Source of the DNA: Gammaproteobacteria bacterium
GTDB taxonomy: Bacteria; Pseudomonadota; Gammaproteobacteria; Magnimaribacterales; Magnimaribacteraceae
NCBI GenBank assembly: GCA_015660645.1
Contig: DQKS01000091.1
Span: 1 to 36,584 of the forward strand
DNA length: 36,584 bases
Direction: 5' to 3'
Part shown: piece after piece, positions 16,538-25,465 of the stretch
Layout of the letters: each line of letters begins with the position of its first letter
How positions within the stretch are numbered: the first letter of the stretch is position 1
The notes under the pieces: generated by a model
Database searches by the model: none
What the model was told of the DNA's origin: nothing
What the model saw: the letters and a program-made list of their open reading frames with translations, nothing else
Position numbers and translations under genes: made by a program

Positions 16538-17746
16538 ATGAAACCTTTAAGAAGACTTCTAGATAAAATAAAACCTAATTTCTCTAAAGGCGGGTCTCTA
16601 GAAAAATGGTTTCCTTTGTTTGATGTTTTTGAAAATCTATTCTATTCATCTGACAAGAGAACTTTTGGTTCAGTTCACATAAGGGATAGTTCTGATTTAC
16701 AGAAAATTATGGTGGTAGTTTGGTTATCTACTTTCCCGGCGATGTTTTATGGAATGTATAATATTGGTTTTCAAGCTCTCACAGGCATTGAGGCGTTGGG
16801 CGGAGCTATTCCAGAAGGAGATTGGCATACAATTTTCATCAATTTATTATGTAATTATGATCCAAATAATATCTTTGACTGCATCTGGTATGGGGCATGT
16901 TATTTTATTCCAATTTATCTAGTAACTTTTATTGTAGGAATAACTTGGGAAATTATATTTGCAATAGTTAGAGGACATGAGATTAATGAAGGGGCATTTG
17001 TAACAACTGTTCTTTTTGCTCTTTGTTGCCCACCTGATGCGCCGTTGTGGCAAGTTGCTCTAGGAATAAGTTTTGGTTTAGTTATAGGGAAGGAAATCTT
17101 TGGTGGAACTGGTAAGAATTTTTTAAACCCAGCTTTAACTGGTAGAGCTTTTTTATACTTTGCATACCCGCTAACTTGGTCTGGAGATTCGGTTTGGGTT
17201 GCTCTGGATGGTTATACTTCTCCCACTTTACTTGGAATAGGAGCACAAGATGGAATGCAAGGCATAGAAGCAAGTCATTCTTGGTTGGAGGCCTTTATAG
17301 GAAGCATACCTGGTTCTGTAGGAGAAACTTCTACTCTCTTTATCCTTATAGGGTTGCTTGTACTCCTATATACAAGGGTGGCCTCTTGGAGAATTATCTT
17401 AGGCGTTCTTGCTGGAACAGCCTTCATGTCTTCAATTTTTAATATGATTGGTTCTGAAACAAACCCTATGTTTAATCTACCTTTCTATTGGCATGTTGTT
17501 ATTGGTGGTTATGCTTTTGGATTAGCTTTTATGGCTGTAGAACCTGTTTCAGGGTCTCACACAAACCTAGGCAGGTGGTACTATGGAATTCTCATAGGCA
17601 TTATGGTTGTTCTTATTAGAGTTATAAATCCAGCCTTCCCTGAGGGAATGATGTTAGCCATATTGTTTGCTAATTTATTCGCCCCTTTGATAGATCATTT
17701 CATTCAAGAAAGGAATATTAAAAAAAGAAAAAGGGCGGTCTTTTAA
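16538..17746 (+). CDS. nqrB: Na+-translocating NADH:quinone reductase subunit B
   Basis: Integral membrane subunit carrying covalent FMN and riboflavin, central to Na+ translocation. The ORF track begins at a TTG (16526); I chose the ATG at 16538 because GAGGG lies 5 nt upstream and MKPLRRLLDKI matches the family start, giving 402 aa (Vibrio 415). Family hallmarks: SSHVRDS-like SVHIRDSSDL, HEINEGAFVT, KEIFGGTGKNFLNPAL, and the C-terminal RVINPAFPEGMMLAILFANLFAP. The FMN-attachment site, usually D-G-(F/Y)-S-G-A-T, reads D-G-Y-T-S-P-T here: the threonine (T230) and the Asp are kept but G-A has become S-P. About ten membrane helices. It is followed by nqrC after 2 nt. Confidence 0.96.
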   Translation: MKPLRRLLDKIKPNFSKGGSLEKWFPLFDVFENLFYSSDKRTFGSVHIRDSSDLQKIMVVVWLSTFPAMFYGMYNIGFQALTGIEALGGAIPEGDWHTIFINLLCNYDPNNIFDCIWYGACYFIPIYLVTFIVGITWEIIFAIVRGHEINEGAFVTTVLFALCCPPDAPLWQVALGISFGLVIGKEIFGGTGKNFLNPALTGRAFLYFAYPLTWSGDSVWVALDGYTSPTLLGIGAQDGMQGIEASHSWLEAFIGSIPGSVGETSTLFILIGLLVLLYTRVASWRIILGVLAGTAFMSSIFNMIGSETNPMFNLPFYWHVVIGGYAFGLAFMAVEPVSGSHTNLGRWYYGILIGIMVVLIRVINPAFPEGMMLAILFANLFAPLIDHFIQERNIKKRKRAVF

Positions 17747-17748
17747 TA

Positions 17749-18534
17749 ATGAGAAATAACGACACCATCTCTAAAACTCTATTGGTTGCAATATTATTGT
17801 GCTTATTTTGCTCTGCTATTATTTCTTATACAGCAGTTAGTCTTAAAGATCTTCAAGAGGCTAACGTTAGATTAGACAAGCAAAAAAAAATACTAGCTTC
17901 AGCTAAGATACTAGATGAAAACAAAACTGTAGAAGAACTTTTTGGAAGCATTGAATCAAAAATTATAAACTTAGACACTGGCAGATACGATTCTTCAATT
18001 AATTTATCATCTTTTTCAGAACGTGATTACGCCAGAGACGTGAATACTTCTACAGTTCTATCTGTCGATCAAGACATTGCGACCTTAAAAAGAAGAGAAA
18101 ATTATCAGAAAGTTTATTTGCACTACCAAAATGACAAGCTATCAGCCATTATTCTTCCTGTAAGAGGATATGGTCTTTGGGGAACCTTGTACGGATTCTT
18201 AGCATTGGAGTCAGATTTTAAAACTATCATTGGACTAGAGTTCTACCAGCACAAAGAAACAGCAGGCCTAGGTGCAGAAGTTGATAACCCGAGATGGAAA
18301 GCTTTGTGGGAAGGTAAAAAAATATCTTCAGAAACTGGGGAAATACTTATTTCTGTCATAAAAGGCTCTGTCGATAAAACTTCTCCAAAAGCACAATATC
18401 AAGTAGACGGACTTTCGGGCGCAACAATCACGGGTAGAGGGGTATCAAATTTGCTTAGCTTTTGGTTAGGCGACCTAGGATATGGTCCTTATATGAAAGA
18501 AATGTTAAGTAAAGATGAGAATGCAGATGTCTAA
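17749..18534 (+). CDS. nqrC: Na+-translocating NADH:quinone reductase subunit C
   Basis: Membrane-anchored periplasmic flavoprotein subunit (261 aa; family about 257). One N-terminal transmembrane helix ([18 protein letters not shown]) is followed by the FMN-binding domain with [31 protein letters not shown] and the canonical flavinylation motif [13 protein letters not shown], whose threonine carries FMN attached by ApbE. Its end overlaps the start of nqrD. The motif here is textbook, in contrast to the altered one in nqrB. Confidence 0.96.
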   Translation: MRNNDTISKTLLVAILLCLFCSAIISYTAVSLKDLQEANVRLDKQKKILASAKILDENKTVEELFGSIESKIINLDTGRYDSSINLSSFSERDYARDVNTSTVLSVDQDIATLKRRENYQKVYLHYQNDKLSAIILPVRGYGLWGTLYGFLALESDFKTIIGLEFYQHKETAGLGAEVDNPRWKALWEGKKISSETGEILISVIKGSVDKTSPKAQYQVDGLSGATITGRGVSNLLSFWLGDLGYGPYMKEMLSKDENADV

Positions 18535-19192
18535 AATTAAAGAAGTCCTCTTAAATCCAATTTTTAATGATAATCCTATAGCTTTACAGATATTAGGAAT
18601 CTGCTCAGCCTTGGCTATAACGGGAAGTCTTTATCCCACGCTCATTATGTGCGTAGCTTTAACTGTAGTTGTTTCCTTTTCTAGCCTTTTAGTTTCTTTA
18701 ATACGAAACCACATACCCAACAATATAAGAATAATCGTTCAAATGACTATTATTGCCACCTTGGTAATGCTTGTTGACGAGCTTTTACAGGCATTTGATT
18801 ATGAAACAAGTAGAACTCTTTCGGTCTTTGTAGGCTTAATAATTACAAATTGTATAGTTATGGGAAGGGCAGAAGCATTTGCTATGCAAAATGGACCCTG
18901 GTTAAGTTTTGTAGATGGTCTGGGCAATGGCCTGGGATATAGTATTATTCTCATTCTCCTGGCCTTTATTAAGGAATTATTAGGGGCAGGAACATTGTTT
19001 GGTTTTGAAATATTACCTCTAGTTCAAAATGGAGGATGGTATGTAGGAAATAATTTCTTACTATTAGCTCCTAGCTCATTCTTTCTTATAGGATTAATGA
19101 TCTGGGGCCTTAGATCTTGGAAAACTGAACAAGTAGAAGTTCCTAAGTACAGGGTTGCAAAAAATAGTCTTGAATCGGAAGAGGGGGCTTAA
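18527..19192 (+). CDS. nqrD: Na+-translocating NADH:quinone reductase subunit D
   Basis: Integral membrane subunit with about six helices. The track start (18515) and a second ATG (18521) are in frame, but [21 protein letters not shown] at 18527 matches the family start, with GAGA 6 nt upstream; this gives 221 aa (Vibrio 210). The start overlaps the end of nqrC by 8 nt. The conserved membrane cysteines in LGICSALA and [13 protein letters not shown] correspond to those that, with the NqrE pair, hold the intramembrane [2Fe-2S] cluster. nqrE follows after 1 nt. Confidence 0.95.
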   Translation: MSKIKEVLLNPIFNDNPIALQILGICSALAITGSLYPTLIMCVALTVVVSFSSLLVSLIRNHIPNNIRIIVQMTIIATLVMLVDELLQAFDYETSRTLSVFVGLIITNCIVMGRAEAFAMQNGPWLSFVDGLGNGLGYSIILILLAFIKELLGAGTLFGFEILPLVQNGGWYVGNNFLLLAPSSFFLIGLMIWGLRSWKTEQVEVPKYRVAKNSLESEEGA

Positions 19193-19193
19193 T

Positions 19194-19805
19194 ATGTTTG
19201 AATATTACTTGAACCTCTTTATAACAGCAGTTTTTATAGAAAATATAGCTCTAGCTTTTTTCTTGGGTATGTGTACTTTTTTAGCTATTTCAAAAAAAAT
19301 AGATACAGCAATTGGATTGGGAATTACTGTAATAGTTGTACTTACTATTACTGTTCCTATCAACAATTTAATTTACAATCATGTACTAAAAGAAGGCGCT
19401 CTTACGTGGGCAGGACTTTCTGATACGGACCTAACGTTTGTAGGTCTAATAAGTTATATAGGTATCATTGCTGCAGTAGTTCAAATTCTTGAGATGTTCT
19501 TAGATAAGTATATTCCGGTTTTATACAACGCCCTTGGAGTCTTTCTTCCTTTAATTACTGTAAATTGCGCCATTCTAGGTGGTTCCTTGTTTATGGTTGA
19601 GCGTAATTATTTTTTTGTAGAAAGTGTAGTGTACGGTTTTGGAGCAGGAACAGGTTGGGCTCTAGCTATTGTTGCTCTTGCAGGAATAAGAGAGCGGTTA
19701 AAATATGCAGATATTCCTGACGGACTGGAAGGTCTGGGTATAACTTTTATAACAGTAGGGCTGATGTGCTTCGGTTTTCTTTCTTTTGGAGGAATTTCTT
19801 TGTAA
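19194..19805 (+). CDS. nqrE: Na+-translocating NADH:quinone reductase subunit E
   Basis: Integral membrane subunit homologous to NqrD and packing against it in inverted topology. The ORF track starts upstream at 19155, inside nqrD; the ATG at 19194 is preferred because GAGGGGG precedes it and [20 protein letters not shown] is the family N-terminus. This gives 203 aa (Vibrio 198). Conserved cysteines C27 ([10 protein letters not shown]) and that in [10 protein letters not shown] are the cluster ligands. [20 protein letters not shown] near the C-terminus is typical. nqrF follows 2 nt after the stop. Confidence 0.96.
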   Translation: MFEYYLNLFITAVFIENIALAFFLGMCTFLAISKKIDTAIGLGITVIVVLTITVPINNLIYNHVLKEGALTWAGLSDTDLTFVGLISYIGIIAAVVQILEMFLDKYIPVLYNALGVFLPLITVNCAILGGSLFMVERNYFFVESVVYGFGAGTGWALAIVALAGIRERLKYADIPDGLEGLGITFITVGLMCFGFLSFGGISL

Positions 19806-19807
19806 CG

Positions 19808-21043
19808 ATGAATACTCTTTTAGAAAATGAAATATTTTTGGGCATCTTAGTTTTTACTATAGCTGTTAACACTATGGTGTTGATTATCTTAGGAGCTAGA
19901 AGATTGTTAGTAAGCACTGGAGATATAACTATTGAGATGAATGACTCTGCAAAGAGTGTTGTTGTGCAAGCTGGAGGAAAATTACTTCAAACTTTAGCTT
20001 CTCAGAACCTATTTTTATCTTCGGCTTGTGGCGGCAAAGGAACTTGCGAACAATGCAAATGCCAGGTCTTAGAGGGAGGAGGATCTATCTTACCTACTGA
20101 AGAGATTTATTTTACAAATAAAGAGAAAAAAGAAGGTTGGCGACTGTCATGCCAGGTTCCAGTTAAAGATAATATGCAAATCATTGTTCCTAGTGAAGTG
20201 TTTGGTGCAAAAAAATGGGAATGTGAGGTTATTTCAAATGATAATGTAGCAACATTTATTAAAGAATTAGTTTTAAAACTTCCGGAAGGAGAAGAGGTGG
20301 GATTCAAGGCAGGAGGTTATGTTCAGATGGAAATACCCCCTTATTCTTTAGACTACAAGAGTTTTGATATATTGGAAGAATATCATGATGATTGGGACAG
20401 ATTTGGAGTTTGGGATAATAAGGCTACTACTCGTGAGCCTGTCATAAGAGCCTATTCAATGGCTAATTACCCCAATGAAAAAGGAATCATGAAATTTAAT
20501 ATTAGAATTGCCTCTCCTCCTCCCGGAACAGATTTTCCGCCTGGAGAAATGACCTCTTATATTTTTAATTTAAAAGAAGGTGAGAAACTAACTATATTCG
20601 GCCCGTTTGGAGATTTTTTTGCAGAAGATACAGATAATGAAATGGTATTTATTGGAGGTGGAGCTGGCATGGCTCCAATGAGATCTCATATTTTCGACCA
20701 ACTTCTTCGTTTAAATTCTAATAGAAAAATAACCTTCTTTTATGGCGCACGAAGTTTAAGAGAGATGTTTTATACTGAAGAGTATGATGCTTTAGCTGAA
20801 AAATATGTAAACTTTAACTGGCACGTTGCTTTATCAGATCCTCTTCCTGAAGATAACTGGGGAGGCTACACAGGGTTCATTCATCAAGTTATTCATGATC
20901 AATACTTAAAAAACCACGATGCTCCTGAAGATTGCGAATATTATATGTGTGGACCTCCCATGATGATGGATGCTTGCTTTAAGATGTTGGATGATTTAGG
21001 CGTAGAACCCGAAGCCATTAAGTTTGATGATTTTGGTAGTTAA
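19808..21043 (+). CDS. nqrF: Na+-translocating NADH:quinone reductase subunit F
   Basis: NADH-oxidising entry subunit of Na+-NQR with FAD and a [2Fe-2S] cluster. The track start (19766) lies in nqrE; the ATG at 19808 gives 411 aa (Vibrio 408) and the expected N-terminal helix before [17 protein letters not shown] lies 13 nt upstream, a long spacing. The ferredoxin domain has [16 protein letters not shown] and the fourth ligand in LSCQV; an extra Cys follows the third ligand. The flavin domain has RAYSMANYP, and the NADH domain has [21 protein letters not shown] and YYMCGPPMM. The C-terminus DDFGS is typical. It is followed by apbE after 11 nt. Confidence 0.96.
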   Translation: MNTLLENEIFLGILVFTIAVNTMVLIILGARRLLVSTGDITIEMNDSAKSVVVQAGGKLLQTLASQNLFLSSACGGKGTCEQCKCQVLEGGGSILPTEEIYFTNKEKKEGWRLSCQVPVKDNMQIIVPSEVFGAKKWECEVISNDNVATFIKELVLKLPEGEEVGFKAGGYVQMEIPPYSLDYKSFDILEEYHDDWDRFGVWDNKATTREPVIRAYSMANYPNEKGIMKFNIRIASPPPGTDFPPGEMTSYIFNLKEGEKLTIFGPFGDFFAEDTDNEMVFIGGGAGMAPMRSHIFDQLLRLNSNRKITFFYGARSLREMFYTEEYDALAEKYVNFNWHVALSDPLPEDNWGGYTGFIHQVIHDQYLKNHDAPEDCEYYMCGPPMMMDACFKMLDDLGVEPEAIKFDDFGS

Positions 21044-21054
21044 ATTAGTATTTC

Positions 21055-22083
21055 TTGAATATATCTAATTTCTTTTCCCCTCTAAGATTCTTTATTGTAT
21101 TGGTAGGGATTCTCTTGGTTATTATTGTTTATTTTACCAAAGAAGATTCTGTACAGAATTTTTCGGGAACTACCATGGGCACTTACTATAATATTTCTGT
21201 TGTAGGCACTTCTTTAGATTTTACAGATCTCTTAATTCATAATACTTTAGAAGAAGTTAACCAGGAAATGTCTACTTATATACCTACCTCTTTTATTAGT
21301 AAATTTAATGAGGCTACATTAGGTGAGTGGATTGAATCTTCACCTTCCTTCATCAAAGTTTTAAGTCATGCAATAGAGATTTGTAATCTATCTGATGGCT
21401 ATTTCGATGTTACGGTAGGGGGGTTGGTAAATATTTGGGGCTTCGGTCCAAGTAAAGTTAAAGATTTACCTTCTATGAATCAAATAATTAATTCATTACA
21501 AAGAATTGGTTGTGATGCAGTTTCAGTTAATTTCCTCGAAGGAAAAGTTAAAAGGAATAGTGATGTCAAAATTGATCTTTCGGCAATAGCTAAAGGATTT
21601 GCGATTGATCAACTGTATGATGTTTTTATAGAGAATGATGAAGTTACAGGTTTTTTAATAGAAGTAGGGGGCGAGATAAAAGCTTACGGCTATAAATCAA
21701 ACAACATACCTTGGACTGTAGGTATCTCTCATCCAGATTTACCCGGGCAATCTATTTTTAAGATTAAAACTGACATCAAAGAAATATTTTCAATGGCTAC
21801 TTCTGGTGATTATAGAAATTTTAAATTATTTGAAGATAAAGTTTACTCTCACACTATTAATCCTAAAGATGGTATGTCTCTTGAAGTTAGAGGCTCGTCT
21901 GTGAGTGTAATATCGGACAGTGCCATGAAAGCAGATGCTCTAGCTACGGCTCTTAATGCCATGGGTCCAGAAAAGGGCATGAAGTTTGCAAATCAACACA
22001 ATTTAGAAACAATCTTTTTATTAAAAGAAAATGGAGAATACATAGTCCGACTTTCTGAAAGTTTTAAAAAAACGTTACAATAG
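21055..22083 (+). CDS. apbE: FAD:protein FMN transferase ApbE
   Basis: Attaches FMN from FAD to threonines of NqrB and NqrC on the periplasmic side, so it is needed to mature the pump encoded upstream. The 342 aa carry family motifs in order: SGTTMGTYYNI, GLVNIWGFGP, IDLSAIAKGFAID, FLIEVGGEIKAYG, SGDYRNF, YSHTINPKDG and the Mg2+-binding ADALATALNAMG. The start is TTG at 21055, since the first in-frame ATG lies within the conserved TTMGT motif. No Shine-Dalgarno is obvious. The N-terminus is a hydrophobic anchor (FFIVLVGILLVIIVYF) without a lipobox Cys, whereas many ApbEs are lipoproteins. Confidence 0.93.
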   Translation: MNISNFFSPLRFFIVLVGILLVIIVYFTKEDSVQNFSGTTMGTYYNISVVGTSLDFTDLLIHNTLEEVNQEMSTYIPTSFISKFNEATLGEWIESSPSFIKVLSHAIEICNLSDGYFDVTVGGLVNIWGFGPSKVKDLPSMNQIINSLQRIGCDAVSVNFLEGKVKRNSDVKIDLSAIAKGFAIDQLYDVFIENDEVTGFLIEVGGEIKAYGYKSNNIPWTVGISHPDLPGQSIFKIKTDIKEIFSMATSGDYRNFKLFEDKVYSHTINPKDGMSLEVRGSSVSVISDSAMKADALATALNAMGPEKGMKFANQHNLETIFLLKENGEYIVRLSESFKKTLQ

Positions 22084-22087
22084 AATC

Positions 22088-22264
22088 ATGATGACGTTAA
22101 TTTTAACTTTTATTATCCTTTTACTACTCGTAACAGCTATGTCCTTAGGTGTTTTATTTGGAAGAAAGCCCATCACCGGATCCTGTGGGGGTTTGCAAAA
22201 CCTAGAACCGGATAGAGAATGTGAAATATGCGGAGGAAACCCTTCTAAATGTTCTGAGATTTAA
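22088..22264 (+). CDS. nqrM: Na+-NQR maturation protein NqrM (DUF539)
   Basis: A 58-codon gene too short for the ORF track. It encodes one N-terminal membrane helix (LILTFIILLLLVTAMSLGVLF), then a short cysteine-rich tail with GSCGGL, CEICGGNP and a final KCSEI, giving four cysteines in the NqrM arrangement. In Vibrio, NqrM is required to insert the Fe centre held by NqrD/NqrE cysteines. It starts 4 nt after apbE (ATG 22088, or the adjacent ATG 22091) and is the last gene of the nqr run, ending directly at a hairpin terminator. Position and cysteine spacing make the call firm despite the size. Confidence 0.92.
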   Translation: MMTLILTFIILLLLVTAMSLGVLFGRKPITGSCGGLQNLEPDRECEICGGNPSKCSEI

Positions 22265-22265
22265 A

Positions 22266-22290
22266 AAAAGGGAGCTAACAGCTCCCTTTT
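22266..22290. terminator. Bidirectional intrinsic terminator between nqrM and aceA
   Basis: An 11-bp perfect stem AAAAGGGAGCT / AGCTCCCTTTT with a 3-nt AAC loop starts 2 nt after the nqrM stop and lies 13 nt beyond the aceA stop. A on one side and T on the other make it usable in both directions, ending the nqr transcript and the aceA transcript. Confidence 0.9.
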
Positions 22291-22302
22291 AAGTCAATTA
22301 TC

Positions 22303-23886
22303 CTACTTGAATTGATTCATGGTGTTATCGTCACCTGAAGCTTTAAGGGCTGCATCGCCTGCAAAATATTCTTTGTGATCATCACCCATATCTGAACCCG
22401 CCATGTTTTGATGCTTTACACTTGCAACACCTTCTCTAATTTCTTTTCTTTGAACACCTTCTACATAACCAAGCATTCCTTTGTCGCCAAAATATTCTTT
22501 AGCTAAATTATCTGTAGATAAAGCTGCAGTGTGATAAGTGGGAAGAGTAATTAAATGATGGAATATTCCAGCTTCTCTCGATGCATCTGCTTGAAATGTA
22601 CGTATTTTTTCATCAGCTTCAATGCCAAGTTCTGTGGTATCATATTTTTCATTCATTAGATCTGCTCTCTCGTAAGAAGAAGTGTCTTTTTCACCCCCTT
22701 CCATAGCATCAAAAATTTGTTGACGAAAATTTAACGTCCAGTTAAAAGAAGGACTATTGTTGTAAACTAGCTTTGCATTCGGTACAACCTTTTTAATTTC
22801 ATCCATCATGTTGCTAATTTGACCTATATGAGGTTTTTCTGTTTCAATCCAAATCAAATCAGCACCATTTTGAAGGCTTGTAATAGAATCAAGAATACAG
22901 CGTTCTTTTCCGGTTCCCTTCCTAAATTGATAAAGGTTACTAGGTAACCGTTTAGGACGAACAACTTTACCGTTTTGATATATTAAGACATCACCATGTT
23001 TCATTTCTTTTTCTCTTACATCTTCAACATCAAGAAAAGAATTGTATTGATCACCCAGATCACCAACTGAGTGTGTAATAGCTATTTGTTCTGTTAACCC
23101 TGCACCTAAAGAGTCTGTACGCGCAACAATAACTCCATCATCAACACCCAACTCTAAAAAGGCGTAGCGAACGGCGTTTATTTTAGCTAAGAAATCTGCA
23201 TGAGGAACGGTGACTTTGCCATCTTGATGACCGCATTGTTTTTCATCGGAGACTTGGTTCTCTATTTGTATGCAGCAAGCACCGGCTTCTATCATCTGTT
23301 TAGCCATTAAATAGGTTGCCTCTTCATTACCAAAACCGGCATCAATATCAGCAATAATTGGAACTACGTGTGTTTCAAAATTATCTATTTTTTCTTGGAT
23401 AGGACCTTTTTCAGCTTCAGGTGCTGAGTCAAGTTCTCTAAAAAGACCAGCAAGTTCTCGAGCATCTGCTTGTCTTAAGAAGGTGTAAAGTTCTTTAATT
23501 AAACTAGAGACAGCAGTTTTTTCATGCATAGATTGATCAGGAAGGGGGCCAAATTCAGAACGAAGTGCAGCAACCATCCATCCTGATAGGTACAAATACT
23601 TCTTATTAGTAGATCCGAAGTGTTTCTTAATAGAAATTAATTTTTGTTGACCTATAAAGCCATGCCAACAGCCTAGAGATTGAGTATAAGCTGATGTATT
23701 AGCATCATAAGCATCCATATCTCTTCTCATAATTGCAGAAGTGTACTTAGCTATATCAATACCTGTTTGAAATTGATTTTGCCATCTCATCCTTGCAGCG
23801 TGCTCCGGGTTTATATTTTTGTGCGCATCTTTTCCTGAAGCTTTCAATTTCAAAAAGCTTTCTAGAATTTTCTTATATGTAGTCAT
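22303..23886 (-). CDS. aceA: Isocitrate lyase (long, about 530-aa class)
   Basis: Splits isocitrate into glyoxylate and succinate, the first step of the glyoxylate shunt used for growth on acetate and fatty acids. At 527 aa it belongs to the longer ICL class of Pseudomonas and relatives rather than the 434-aa E. coli type. The active-site loop reads EKQCGHQDGK (Cys at about 216) where the E. coli type has KKCGH. Other hallmarks: DIDAGFGNEEATY, RTDSLGA, WIETEKPH, and YNNSPSFNW. The ATG at 23886 has a good AGGAA 7 nt upstream. It is transcribed alone, convergent with nqrM. No malate synthase gene is in the window. Confidence 0.95.
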   Translation of the reverse strand: MTTYKKILESFLKLKASGKDAHKNINPEHAARMRWQNQFQTGIDIAKYTSAIMRRDMDAYDANTSAYTQSLGCWHGFIGQQKLISIKKHFGSTNKKYLYLSGWMVAALRSEFGPLPDQSMHEKTAVSSLIKELYTFLRQADARELAGLFRELDSAPEAEKGPIQEKIDNFETHVVPIIADIDAGFGNEEATYLMAKQMIEAGACCIQIENQVSDEKQCGHQDGKVTVPHADFLAKINAVRYAFLELGVDDGVIVARTDSLGAGLTEQIAITHSVGDLGDQYNSFLDVEDVREKEMKHGDVLIYQNGKVVRPKRLPSNLYQFRKGTGKERCILDSITSLQNGADLIWIETEKPHIGQISNMMDEIKKVVPNAKLVYNNSPSFNWTLNFRQQIFDAMEGGEKDTSSYERADLMNEKYDTTELGIEADEKIRTFQADASREAGIFHHLITLPTYHTAALSTDNLAKEYFGDKGMLGYVEGVQRKEIREGVASVKHQNMAGSDMGDDHKEYFAGDAALKASGDDNTMNQFK

Positions 23887-24028
23887 CGCTATTCCTCAAT
23901 GTAAAAGTATTATATTTATGGAGTCATCTCCAGCCACAACCATCTCCTTTAAACCCAATTCCTTTTTTTTACTATTACGAAAAAAAGATGGGGCATTTTA
24001 ACGGAGATAACTATTAAAACAACAATAT
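23887..24028 (-). promoter_or_regulatory. aceA upstream region with candidate -10 and direct repeats
   Basis: This 142-nt gap lies between the purB stop and the aceA start. On the minus strand it holds TATAAT (23909-23914), a pair of GGAGATG direct repeats 16 bp apart (23925-23931 and 23941-23947), a GGAG-TCAT-CTCC palindrome (23920-23931), and an A/T-only inverted repeat with eight T and seven A (23963-23986). The repeats sit just upstream of the -10, where a regulator could bind. The T/A tract could instead terminate purB. The -35 is poor. Confidence 0.35.
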
Positions 24029-25396
24029 TTATATATCTTTAGCTAGTTTCTTAGCCAAACCTAAGTACGAAGATGGGTTTAACTTACGAAGAGTTAATTT
24101 ATCCTCCTCTGGTATATCAAGCTTATTTATAAGAACTAACAAATCATTCTTATTAATTGATTTACCTCTAGATAAGTCTTTCATTAACTCATAGCCGTTA
24201 GGTATTAGGTTTTTTCTTAACACTGTCTGAACAGCTTCAGTTAAAACTTCCCAGGAATTTTCTAAATCTTCTTTAATTCTAGATTTATTAATTTTTAATT
24301 TACCAATTCCTCTTTCTAGAGATTTTAAGGCAATACTCATATATCCAAAACAACCACTGATATTTCTCATTACTGTTGAATCTGAAAGATCTCTCTGCCA
24401 CCGAGATATAACTACTGTGTTAGAAATATGAGTGAGTAGAGCATTGGATAAGCCTAAATTTCCTTCAGCATTTTCAAAGTCAATGGGGTTAATTTTATGA
24501 GGCATAGTTGAAGAGCCAACTTCACCTTCTTTTAGCTCTTGAGAGAAATAACCAAGAGAAATATATCCCCAAATATCCCTAGAAAAATCTATGAGGACAT
24601 TATTCAGCCTTACATAATTAAAAAATAACTCAGCTATTTGATCTTTTGGCTCAACCTGCGTGGTGTAAGGATTCCAATCCAATCCAAGAGAAAATACAAA
24701 CTGCTTAGAGATTCCTAACCAGTCTACTTTAGGGTAAGCAATTAGATGAGCATTATAATTTCCAACAGCTCCATTGATTTTTCCTGTTAATTTTATTGTA
24801 TCTATAGATTTCTTTATGGTTCTTATTCTTGCCAGAGTATTAGCAATTTCTTTGCCCATTGTTGTTGGTGTAGCAGTCTGGCCATGGGTTCTAGATAACA
24901 TAGGAACATTGGCATAAGCTTTAGATTTCTTCTTTAGAATACGCTCGATAACAGCTATGTCATTCTTAATTAGGTAATTAGAGCTATCTCTTATCATAAG
25001 CGAGTAAGCAAGGTTATTAATATCTTCAGAAGTACAAGCAAAATGTATAAATTCAACGTACTTAAGGAGTTTAGAGGATTTAGAAAATTTTTCTTTTAAG
25101 TAGTATTCAACAGCTTTAACATCATGATTTGTTTTCTTTTCTAATTTCTTAATTTCTAAGGCTTCTTTTTCTGTAAAATTATTAATTAAATCAGTTAGAT
25201 AAGAATTATCTTTAATTGTTAGCTTGGGAAGTTCTGGAATTGTTCTTTGTTTAGAAAGATGAACAAACCATTCTATCTCTACTTTAATTCTGTAGTGAAT
25301 AAGTCCATATTCGCTTAAAATATCTCTTAAATCGTTATTTGCCTCATAATATCTACCATCTAGAGGAGATAACGTTTTAAGTGTGTCTATTTTCAT
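24029..25396 (-). CDS. purB: Adenylosuccinate lyase
   Basis: Catalyses two fumarate-releasing steps of purine synthesis: SAICAR to AICAR and adenylosuccinate to AMP. The 455 aa match E. coli PurB (456). Family motifs: LSPLDGRYYEAN at the start, THDVKAVEY-type TNHDVKAVEYYL, HFACTSEDINN, SRTHGQTATPTTMGKE, and the mobile catalytic loop GSSTMPHKINPIDFENAEGN at about 295. ATG at 25396; a TATAAT lies 11 nt upstream, giving a very short leader. The E. coli neighbour hflD is not found beside it; a divergent amidohydrolase occupies that position. Confidence 0.96.
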   Translation of the reverse strand: MKIDTLKTLSPLDGRYYEANNDLRDILSEYGLIHYRIKVEIEWFVHLSKQRTIPELPKLTIKDNSYLTDLINNFTEKEALEIKKLEKKTNHDVKAVEYYLKEKFSKSSKLLKYVEFIHFACTSEDINNLAYSLMIRDSSNYLIKNDIAVIERILKKKSKAYANVPMLSRTHGQTATPTTMGKEIANTLARIRTIKKSIDTIKLTGKINGAVGNYNAHLIAYPKVDWLGISKQFVFSLGLDWNPYTTQVEPKDQIAELFFNYVRLNNVLIDFSRDIWGYISLGYFSQELKEGEVGSSTMPHKINPIDFENAEGNLGLSNALLTHISNTVVISRWQRDLSDSTVMRNISGCFGYMSIALKSLERGIGKLKINKSRIKEDLENSWEVLTEAVQTVLRKNLIPNGYELMKDLSRGKSINKNDLLVLINKLDIPEEDKLTLRKLNPSSYLGLAKKLAKDI

Positions 25397-25407
25397 AATT
25401 CTTATTT

Positions 25408-25413
25408 ATTATA
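25408..25413 (-). promoter_or_regulatory. Candidate -10 element for purB
   Basis: TATAAT on the minus strand is 11 nt upstream of the purB ATG, implying a leader of only a few nucleotides. No strong -35. No PurR-type operator was recognised in the 69-nt divergent gap. Confidence 0.28.
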
Positions 25414-25465
25414 TCTTAGTGTTGTTTACTTTCCTCGATAATGATCTTTGAGAAGGTTTAATTGT

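Noticed and set aside
20020-20070. Extra cysteine (CKC) in the NqrF ferredoxin motif as a new cluster ligand
   Set aside because: All four normal ligands are present, and I believe similar CKC forms occur in other NqrF proteins; not evidence of a new centre.
23896-23943. 15-codon leader peptide before aceA (MVVAGDDSINIILLH)
   Set aside because: The ATG abuts its AAAGGAG too closely, the candidate -10 lies inside the ORF, and no attenuator structure follows.
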